Shown: in pieces, positions 9,476 to 17,719 of the stretch
Numbering within the stretch: position 1 is the first letter of the stretch
Layout: the number at the start of each line of letters is the position of its first letter
DNA from: Theristus sp. LFF4_11
Lineage: Eukaryota > Nematoda > Chromadorea > Monhysterida > Xyalidae
Direction: 5' to 3'
Assembly (NCBI GenBank): GCA_030248135.1
Contig: JASANC010001245.1
Span: forward strand, 45,117-109,116
Length of the DNA: 64,000 bases
Program-made: the position numbers and the translations under genes
Notes under the pieces: generated by a model
Told to the model about the DNA's origin: nothing
The model's input: the letters and a program-made list of their open reading frames with translations, nothing else
Database searches by the model: none

Positions 9476-12400
9476 TCAGTTCCAGTGACGAAGCGAATCT
9501 CCTTGGAGTCTACGGCTCGGACAAGGACAGTAGATCGCATCACGGCCAGGTGAGCCGACTAATCCTTCTGGCCCTCCTTCACCCTGCAATCCAACAGCCC
9601 CTTGGTAGCCTTGTACACCTGGCTCACCCGGTGGACCAGCTGGACCAACAGGGGCGTCATCACCGTTGTCACCGCGCGCACCAACGGCACCCTAAATGAA
9701 AGTTTTGTGAAAACCGAACGCAGGCAAACACAAACTCACTGAACGTACCTTGAACATAGTTCAAACTGACATACCGGAGCTCCATCTTTGCCTTTTCGGC
9801 CAGGTGTACCGATGAGCGATTTTGCGTTGCCACCGTCCCCTCCAGGTTTGCCAGCGTTGCCGTCGAGTCCGGCGACACCAGGTGAGCCCATTTCGCCAGG
9901 TACTCCAGGGTCACCGTCGCGCCCGTTCATTCCATTCATGCCCGCAGCACCGCGCATGCCTCGTGGACCTGTTTATTACACAATGTTTTAATGATTGAAC
10001 TGCAAAGTTTAATTATATTTTTACCGCACAATTTATTTACCTGTCTGACCCTTTGGACCGTCCTTGCCGATTGGGCCATTCGGACAATGGAAGCATTTAT
10101 CTGCTTCAACGGCTACCACAACATCCTGATATAATGAAAGTGCTAATGAATAAAATACTTTACATTTATTCGGATTTACGCAGCAATCAGCAGCAGTATC
10201 GAAGATGAGGGATGTACGTATGGCCTATTTTTTTAAACGTGTCCCACTGAAATGACGTCATGTGCCACAAAACATGCGCTTGCCGTTCACAGCAAACCAG
10301 ACTATCCGTTTAGCCGATTTCTTCCCGTAAACAAATGGTGAATGTCGAATCAGTCACACCAAACTGAAATTTTAGTGCCTGTACTTTGACAAACGGGCGT
10401 TTTTAAATAAAATGACGTCACGTTAGTCCGGACACGTTTGAATAAATCCACAATAGTAGTTTATTATACACAAGTATGCCCATAGCGGGCCGGGTCCCGT
10501 GACATCCATTCGTCAAAACCCGGCATCCCCCACGGAGGTCCCACATGGACCAAAATGCAAAAAAGGCTCCAAAATCGCAAAATTTTGTTAAAAAAAGTCA
10601 AAAAATCACAAATAAGTACAGGGTGGGCAAAAAAAAGGTTCCATTTTCAAACTGCTGTCACTGGCTGGCGTTTTAATATTATGAGCTGAAATTTTCAGCA
10701 CTGATAAAACATGCGTTGCCATTTTACTGACAAATGCGGGGGGGGGGGGAGTGGCGGTTGCAGTGAAAATGATGAAATTGGGCTACCAAAGGCCCCAAAG
10801 GGGGGGGTAAAAGTAATTTCATTACAAAGGGGTTAAAAAAAAAAATTTTTTCCGTATATATAATTTCTGCGACTCTGCCTGCCATCAATGTATTTTTGCT
10901 ATTTTTCAACAAACCCCCCCTTAATTTTTACCCCCCCCCCGTCGCTGACGTTTTCCCCATGGGGGTTTATTGGGGGTAATACGGTATATAATTTCTAGCG
11001 CTCACTGTGGCAGATTTTCTAAAAAGCTCGAAAAATCAACAAATTGACTGAAATGAGTGCAAGAAAAAATTAGTATCAAGATGCGTGATTCAATTTTGAA
11101 ACTGTTGCTAAGGTGACAAAATGGTCTTTTTGGATACCCGTGATAGTTCAAATCATGCGCTCAGAGTGGAAAGGTCTCACACTTGAGTTGCATTTGAGCA
11201 CCTCGAGCGAAATTCTGATGTTTCACAACGGACTCGAGTCAGCAGCCATGCGACTGCGACAGAAAGAATTGTTCAGTCGATTTTTTTGTTTTCTGTGTTG
11301 CTCTGTCTGTTAATTTGTTTCTTTTGAAAAGTTTTTCTGCGGTTTGAATAAAAACAGTGTTTCAGTTTCAGTTTTCTGCAGTTTCCTCATGGTTAAGTGG
11401 ACAGCAGAACAACGGGTCTGGTGTGCTATCTGGTGGGAGCAATCTGAAAGTTTTTCTGCAGTGACTCGCCAGTTTCGCGTAAAATTCCATCCAGCCGCTG
11501 CCGGACGACAAACCTTGATGATGATTTGGATATCTATGAGCAATGATTCGTTGTTAAAGCTAATAGTAGGTAATTATTGGTGATTACTGTGATAATTGTT
11601 GTGTTAATTGGAGTTCTGTTTCTATACAAGTTCGGAAAAATGCCCGAAGGGCATGAAAAAGACCAAATATTATTTCAGAATGACAGAGATAGAAAAGTGT
11701 GACACAAGGATTTTCACAAGATCAAACATTTTATGAAACGTGTGTGAACTGGAAAGTTACAAACTGAAATAATATTTACGCCAATATCTTTTTTGTCATT
11801 CTCAAGGACGGCACAATCTCTGTACAAATTTTATCTCACTTCATTTGATGCTGCAAAAAAATCATTTGCTGCTGTGAACATGCTCTTTTTATTTGTGAAT
11901 ACTGTATCAAATGATTTGCTTAATACGGTGTTTGCGGGCTGAACCCTTTTACGATGAGTGCGGTCACAACCGGAGCCAGTGCCTTGAAATGACAAAAATA
12001 TATTGACGTAAATATTATTTCAGTTTGTAACTTTCCAGTTCACACACGTTTCATAAAATGTTTGATCTTGTGAAAATCCTTGTGTCACACTTTTCTATCT
12101 CTGTCATTCTGAAATAATATTTGGTCTTTTTCATGCCCTTCGGGCATTTTTCCGAACTTGTCTTTTTCTTTTATATCTCAAAGAGTTTATAGGGTTTTAG
12201 CCTATCAGACGCAGCATAGTCGACTGCAATGGTTTCTGTTGCATTTGTACTCAGAGCAAGGATTTTTAGGAGCAAACCCTTCCGTAGACCCTTTTCAACC
12301 CAGGCACGGGTTAATATCAGTTTTCACTAGTTTTTCGCTATTTTGCACCTAAACTATAGCCTATCAGACGCAGCATAGTTGACTACAATGGTTTCCGTTG

Positions 12401-15400
12401 CATTTGTAATCAGAACAACGTTTTTTAGGAGGAAGCCCTTCACGGAGACCCTTGTCAACCCAGGCACGGGTTAATATCCGCTTTTTGTTATTTGGCACCT
12501 AAACTATAGCCTATCAGACGTAGCATAGTCGATTACATGGATACCGTGGAATTTGAAATCAGAACAACGTTTTTTAGGAGGAAACCCTTTACGGGGACCC
12601 TTTTCAACCCAGGCACGGGTTAATATCAGCTTTTCGCTATTTGGCACCTAAACTATAGCCTATCAGACGCAGCATAGTCGATTACATGGATACCTTGGAA
12701 TTTGAAATCAGAACAACGTTTTTTAGGGGGAAACCCTTTACGGGACCCTTTTCAACCCAGGCACGGGTTAATATCAGCTTTTCGCTATTTGGCACATAAA
12801 CTATAGCCTATCAGACGCAGCATAGTCGATTACATGGATACCGTGGAATTTGAAATCAGAACAACGTTTTTTAGGGGGAAACCCTTTACGGGGACCCTTT
12901 TCAACCCAGGCACGGGTTAATATCAGCTTTCTGCTATTTGGCACCTAAACTATAGCCTATCAGACGCAGCATAGTCGATTACATGGATACCGTGGAATTT
13001 GAAATCAGAACAACGTTTTTTAGGGGGAAACCCTTTACGGGGACCCTTTTCAACCCAGGCACGGGTTAATATCAGCTTTTCGCTATTTGGCACCTAAACT
13101 ATAGCCTATCAGACGCAGCATAGTCGATTACATGGATACCGTGGAATTTGAAATCAGAACAACGTTTTTTAGGGGGAAACCCTTTACGGGGACCCTTTTC
13201 AACCCAGGCACGGGTTAATATCAGCTTTTTGCTATTTGGCACCTAAACTATAGCCTATAAGACACAGCATAGTCGATTACATGGATACCGTGGAATTTGA
13301 AATCAGAACAACGTTTTTTAGGAGGAAACCCTTCCGGGGACCCTTTTTATACCAGGCACGGGTAAAAACAGTACCCTTTTCAACCCCGGCACAAGTAAAA
13401 AAACAATGTTTCACAATTCAGCACTTAGCCTATCAGATGCAGCATGGTCGATTACATGAATACCGTGGAATATGAAATCAGAACAACGATTTTTACCAGG
13501 AAACGGAAACCCTTAACGGGCACTCTTTTTATACCCGGCACGGATAAAAACAGTTTTTTCACAATTCGGCACCTAGCCTATCAGACGCAGCATGGTCGAT
13601 TACATAGGATACCGTACAATTTGGAATTTGAAGTTGAACACAACTTTAGATTTTTTGTGGACACCGAAACGGTCGACAACAACAACAACAACAACCTGAA
13701 TTTTTTTTCGTTTTTTTTGTTCTGTAAAATCGCAGAAGCAACCGATGTTTAATTTTTTGGTTTGGATGGATAGGGTATCGGGCCACCTTAGCACAGCAAA
13801 TAGCATTTCTTGGTTTAGTCATTTATTATGAATGTTATGGTCGATTGAAATTTCAAAATATTCGCAATGAGCTTTCTGAAATAATATTGTGGGACTGCGC
13901 TGCCGCGCGTCCCACGATAACCATACTAATCCAGTATTCTGGGTCTCTCGATAAACGACTGAACGAGGACCACAAGATCGTTTGTGGTGAGTCGACAAGC
14001 CGATCATCGTCACCTTCTGTGGAGTCAGATACGTTGCTGTTCGTCTGTCCTTAGTCGCTTTATGGCCCGGTGAGGTGCGACTATTCGTCAGCAATGGCTC
14101 GCCGTCCAGATCAACAAAAGAGGCAAATCGTCCAACGGCAGCAAGAGTTCGACAGATACGACCCGTTTTATTTCTCCGACTACTTCCAAAGTCCGGAGCC
14201 CGTCCACAGAGCCGCCGACCGATACATGACGCATTACTTTTACGGACCGACGGTTTCAAAGGAGCAAAGGCGTCGTCTGTTCAGTATTCCATTACCGCAG
14301 CTCGTCGTGTGGCTTTTACCGAAGATGATGACAGCTGAAGAACCACATGAGAAACATCAGGCAGTTGAGATCCCCGTCGAAGCGGCTGAAAAACGCAAAA
14401 TTGGACCAATCAAAGCGGGTCGATGCAAGGAAGCGCGCAAGAGAAGAATGAAAGCGGCACCGCTGAACAACGTCGAAAACTTGAAGAATTTCGAAAAGGA
14501 AGCGACCAAAGAAGCGCCGATGATACAAGAAGAAAAGCGCGCAATTCGTTTGAAGACCGAAGACGCGATGCACAACTGTGAAGTGAAAGCAACAGCAGAA
14601 TCGATTGGAGAGGTTGTGTCAATCAAGGCAGCCGCGACATCAAGTGCCATCGAGTTCAAGGCGTGTGTCGTTGACAAAGTCGCACCAACACGTCGCGTGT
14701 TCTACCGAGTTGGGTTCGTGCCGATGACGCCGATGAACCAGCAGCACCAGCAGCAACCGTCCTGCCGGTCAATTGTGTTGTGCTGTCGTGATGTTCGTCT
14801 ATCCAAGGCGTCGCAACATCTTGAAGCGCGCGGTGATCCGAAGCGTCTACGCCACCAATTGCTCGGTCGTCATGTGCGCTGTTCCGGCGTCCGCTCTCCC
14901 TCAGTGTCGTCCATCGTGTGCCACTCACAATGCTGGCTCGTCATGATGATGTTTGGTCGACGTGTGCGTTCGTCAGCATTTCGATCACCAAGTGATAAAA
15001 TTTATGCCAAGAATGATCTTTTACCACCATGATATGTGATACGCTTTCCACTACTTTTTCTCCTGTTTGTAGGGGGAAGAAGCTAATAGTAGGTAATTAT
15101 TGGTGATTACTGTGATAATTGTTGTGTTAATTGGAGTTCTGTTTCTATATAACCATACTAATCCAGTATTCTGGGTCTCTCGATAAACGACTGAACGAGG
15201 ACCACAAGATCGTTTGTTTAAATTCTTGGTTAAAAATCCGTTTTTTTTGAAAATTTGGGAATTTTTAAACATTGTGCTGTAAAACTGAATCTACTTGACC
15301 AAACTGGATAAAAATGTTGTCAGAAAAATGGCATCACATGTTTTATCAATGCTGAAAATTTCAGCTCATAATATTGAAATACCAGCCAGTGACAGCAGTT

Positions 15401-16193
15401 TGAAAATGGAACCTTTTTTTGGCCCACCCTGTATGTTTGTCACCAGCCCCCCCGCGGATAGGTAAGTACCCCACCTGAAAATGTCTGTCATCTTCGGTAT
15501 TGATTAGCATTAAAGCACCGGAATGGTGAAACCAATACCTCTCCATTGTTTCCGTCAGTTCCAGCTTCTCCATCTCTACCACGTGCTCCTTTAGCACCGG
15601 GTTGTCCGTTGTCTCCTTGGGGACCCTCAGGGCAATTGTTTTCGGTGTTGCAATCTGCAAAAAAAACAGGGATTCAAATGCTGTCTTGTTACTTGAAAGT
15701 TGCGTTATGTCACGTTGAAAATTTATTTAAAAGTTAAAAAAAAACATAAAAAACTCACTGCATACAGCTTCTGGAATTTGTCGCGTGTTACGCAAAATAG
15801 GCCGCATCACCATTTCCGTGTGACTCGCATCCACGATACTCTAAAAACAATACCGATTCAACGTAAAAACTGGTTGCGCAAACAAAAGAAACTATTCGTT
15901 TGCGCTCGCAGCTCAAAGCCCATCAGTAAGCAAGGTTTTGCTTGAAGTGTATCATAAACGTACAGTGTAGGTAGATGTGCTTTTAATAATAAATATACGT
16001 TGATGTGCTTAAAAACCGCATTTCATCAAAAGTATCCACTGACCTGAAATTCCAACATTTCCTGATCAAGCTCCCGCCAAGCCTGGTCAACTTCGCCGAC
16101 AATCATTGGCACCAACACGATGCATGCCAGGATTGTGGCCACACTAAACAGTGTCGCAACGCACGTTGTTAGTCGTACAGTCTCAGCGCTCAT
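9476..16193 (-). CDS. Cuticle collagen 2 (six exons, 280 aa) with a 5.4-kb intron 3
   Basis: Exons in reading order: 16193-16044, 15840-15759, 15654-15539, 10125-10041, 9968-9775, 9691-9476. Exon lengths (150, 82, 116, 85, 194, 216) nearly match collagen 1 and all phases fit, which ties the two distant halves into one gene. The protein starts MSAETVRL with the cuticle collagen N-terminal domain and signal anchor, has a basic RNTR site in exon 2, then Gly-X-Y blocks separated by NNCPEGPQG and CFHCPNGPIG, and a C-terminal CPCP. Intron 3, 112 bp in collagen 1, is 5,413 bp here because of nested transposons. Donor GAG|gtattgg and acceptor tatcag| are intact, so the gene may still be spliced. The two genes are tandem duplicates in the same orientation. 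Confidence 0.85.
10218..10455. mobile_element. Short MITE with TGACGTCA in both arms, copy 1
   Basis: About 240 bp with related ends (GGCCTATTTTTTTAAACGTG at left, the inverse of a TTCAAACGTGTCC-type end at right). Palindromic ATGACGTCAT and ATGACGTCAC occur near the two ends. An inverted second copy lies at 48862-49098 inside a Helitron-like element. It has no coding capacity. It sits in collagen 2 intron 3, outside the Tc1-like element. Confidence 0.7.
10727..10984. mobile_element. Truncated copy of the G-run MITE
   Basis: The right end TTTATTGGGGGTAATACGG (followed by TA) and the inner GATGAAATTG segment match the intact copy at 50606-51060 in inverse orientation. Long G and C runs occur near 10740, 10800 and 10930. 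The left end is missing. Confidence 0.65.
11389..11553 (+). pseudogene. N-terminal fragment of a Tc1/mariner-type transposase
   Basis: From ATG 11389 the frame reads a helix-turn-helix-like start (MVKWTAEQRVWCAIWW, then SFSAVTRQFRVKF) similar to the N terminus of IS630/Tc1-mariner transposases. It breaks at the 5' LTR of the inserted LTR element. The catalytic domain is absent on the far side of the insertion. Confidence 0.6.
11627..13917 (-). mobile_element. Helitron-like element, copy 1 (2.29 kb)
   Basis: On the minus strand it starts TCGTGGGACGCGCGGC and ends in a hairpin (ATGCCC-TTC-GGGCAT), nine bases, then CTTG. It sits between A and T with no duplication. The intact LTR at 15082-15217 is the empty site: its 15149/15150 junction equals the two flanks joined. 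TC start, terminal hairpin and A|T insertion are Helitron hallmarks; CTTG departs from the usual CTRR. No Rep/helicase is encoded, so it is non-autonomous. The same family occurs at 48241-50019 and 21489-22125. The final 534 bp (11627-12160) form a palindrome with an end-like CTTG on both sides. Confidence 0.78.
12201..13620. repeat. 149-bp satellite inside the Helitron-like element
   Basis: The unit start CCTATCAGACGCAGCATAGT recurs at 12201, 12360, 12510, 12659, 12807, 12956, 13105, 13254, 13429 and 13577: ten copies, mostly 148-150 bp apart. Inner units are nearly identical; outer ones diverge. Inverse-oriented copies occur in the second element at about 48575-49445. Confidence 0.9.
14094..15032 (+). 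CDS. Unknown 312-aa protein in the small LTR element
   Basis: The only sizeable frame inside the LTR element, starting at ATG 14094 (MARRPDQQKRQ). The first 70 residues include DRYDPFYFSDYF and DRYMTHYFYG, aromatic-rich segments. The middle (about 85-170) is very rich in Lys, Glu and Ala and may be helical or coiled coil. The rest is Arg/Ser-rich with QQHQQQ. I recognise no Gag, protease or reverse transcriptase motif. It could be a Gag-like protein, a captured host fragment, or a chance open frame; about 940 bp without a stop in sequence of mixed composition argues mildly for coding. It lies antisense to collagen 2, inside that gene's third intron. Confidence 0.4.
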   Translation: MARRPDQQKRQIVQRQQEFDRYDPFYFSDYFQSPEPVHRAADRYMTHYFYGPTVSKEQRRRLFSIPLPQLVVWLLPKMMTAEEPHEKHQAVEIPVEAAEKRKIGPIKAGRCKEARKRRMKAAPLNNVENLKNFEKEATKEAPMIQEEKRAIRLKTEDAMHNCEVKATAESIGEVVSIKAAATSSAIEFKACVVDKVAPTRRVFYRVGFVPMTPMNQQHQQQPSCRSIVLCCRDVRLSKASQHLEARGDPKRLRHQLLGRHVRCSGVRSPSVSSIVCHSQCWLVMMMFGRRVRSSAFRSPSDKIYAKNDLLPP

Positions 16194-17719
16194 CTTGCTT
16201 GACAAATGAACAAATGACAAATAAACAAAAGAATCTGAAAGTTGGAGACTACTTGAAATAATAGTGCTGCGAATGCCTTTTTATAGTGTAGTTTTCAATG
16301 GGGTCAATCTCCAATCGCATTTCATTGTTTCCGTTAAAGATCGTTGATTTCTGTTAATGCGCAGAGGGCACGACCTTGCTTGTCTATTCACACGATCATA
16401 TATGATAGTTTTTAAACCATTTTACATCATTTTACTACATAATGAGAAAACCGAATCGTGAGAACAGATCGCTGTCTAACTTTTATCTGTGTAGTAAAAA
16501 ATTTCATAAAAACATGCAATTTTTAGTATTTGCAACCGTTTCATGTGTGTATAGTACCTAACGTATACGCACCGGAATGCAAATTACGCATAGTTTTTAG
16601 AGCCGATTTCAGGAAGTAACTATGTGAATTATTCAGCACCACATTTAGAAAAAAAGCGGAGAACAGTTGACGGATAGTCCTGTAAAAAAAAGACAGTCTA
16701 CAGACACAGCCTACTCGGCAAACCGTTGTTCCAGTAACAATTCCTTGCAATTGTGTGACAATAAATTTCATATTAGAATTAAAAACATAACTGACATAAA
16801 AACCAAGAACAAGGTCAATAAGATGTGTTTGAACGTGTGTACATGTGTTTCAGTACATGCAAAAACCTACCTGTTTTTTTGTCCTGCCAGTTAAACAGGT
16901 TTTCCACACAGAATATACAGATTACAAACGACCCTGTACCCGTGTACATTACATTATACTTCACATTTCATAGAAAACCTTGAGCTAAAATTATTGATTT
17001 GAGAACACTGCAAATAAAAACTAATAAAAGTTTGCCCTTTTCCACAAAAAGTATGAGACGACGCACAAAAGTACGGTTGAATTCATCAATGGCCATTTGA
17101 GACAAATACATACGTTCTTCGACAATGAGGTCACGCCGAATAATACTGAATGCATTAATAGTCTCTTTCAAAAAAATCATCAGGTTCAGAGAATGAAATC
17201 AACGTTTTCACTGGGTCCCTGCCTATGTTGAATTGCCGGTAAAAACGTAAAATAAGACTCAAAATTAAATAAAAAACGACAGATGTTTATTTAACATTTT
17301 CAAAAGACACACAAGCAAGCCGTAAAACATGTAGGTACATTGAGTGCACGATTTCCGTTACAACATTCACGTTCAGGGCACGTGTCTGAGTGTCTGCTTT
17401 CACATCTTTTCACACCTGTCCACCGTACACATTCGAATCGCACGCACGTTCGCATATTTCAGGTTAAACGCAGTTGCGCGGTTGTTTTGTGGAGCGTCAA
17501 AAAGTGCTATTGAGAACAATTTGTTGGTGTCCGGTCTGAGTGCGCCGCGGACAATGTGCAGCGTGGTGACCACGATGTACTGCGGTTGCATTGGTTGTTG
17601 TGCTTCGCGTTGTGCTCTTGCGAACGTCATCCTCCGCAGCATTCAACCTGTCTCTCCAACCGCGCATTTTCACTCGAATTCGTCACAACAGCAGTGAGAG
17701 TCAGCGACAGAAGACCGCC
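16194..17719. other. Divergent intergenic region between collagen 2 and gene A
   Basis: Collagen 2 is read leftward from 16193 and gene A rightward from 17720, so both promoters should lie in this 1.5 kb. It is AT-rich up to about 17300. Frames at 17344-17697 and 16968-17180 have no domain or splice support. I see no RNA gene or convincing regulatory motif. Confidence 0.5.

Larger units (their letters stand above)
11559..15217 (+). mobile_element. Small LTR-type retroelement with a Helitron inside its 5' LTR
   Basis: A 136-bp direct repeat is intact at 15082-15217. It is split in two at the left: 11559-11626 plus 13918-13985. TTAAA (11554-11558 and 15218-15222) flanks both sides as a 5-bp target duplication. 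A purine tract GGGGGAAGAA sits just before the right repeat. Without the Helitron the element is about 1.37 kb. The repeat ends are GCTAATAG...CGTTTGT, not the usual TG...CA. It has no reverse transcriptase, so it resembles a TRIM or another non-autonomous element. One 312-codon frame lies inside. Confidence 0.7.
10619..15431 (+). mobile_element. Tc1/mariner-like element carrying nested insertions
   Basis: Ends are CAGGGTGGGC and GCCCACCCTG with TA at 10617-10618 and 15432-15433. The terminal inverted repeats share over 90 bp, including CTGTCACTGGCTGGCGT and GCTGAAATTTTCAGC near 10660-10700 and 15350-15400. Only about 1.1 kb is original; an LTR element (11559-15217) interrupts it, and the left part also holds a G-run MITE. 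It lies in collagen 2 intron 3. A related element is at 24393-25223. Confidence 0.85.

Noticed and set aside
12201..13620. Possible CRISPR array.
   Set aside because: Units are 149 bp and contiguous without unique spacers, in a eukaryotic genome; it is a satellite.
12158..13752. Open frames in the Helitron satellite (for example 13281-13752).
   Set aside because: They consist of the 149-bp repeat read through; unit length is not a multiple of three, so no stable repeat protein results.
15361..15660. 99-codon minus-strand frame over collagen 2 exon 3.
   Set aside because: Wrong frame; the Gly-X-Y frame with matching splice sites is the real one.
17344..17697. 117-codon frame upstream of gene A.
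   Set aside because: No domain, no acceptor joining it to gene A, and the signal-peptide exon at 17720 explains the gene start.
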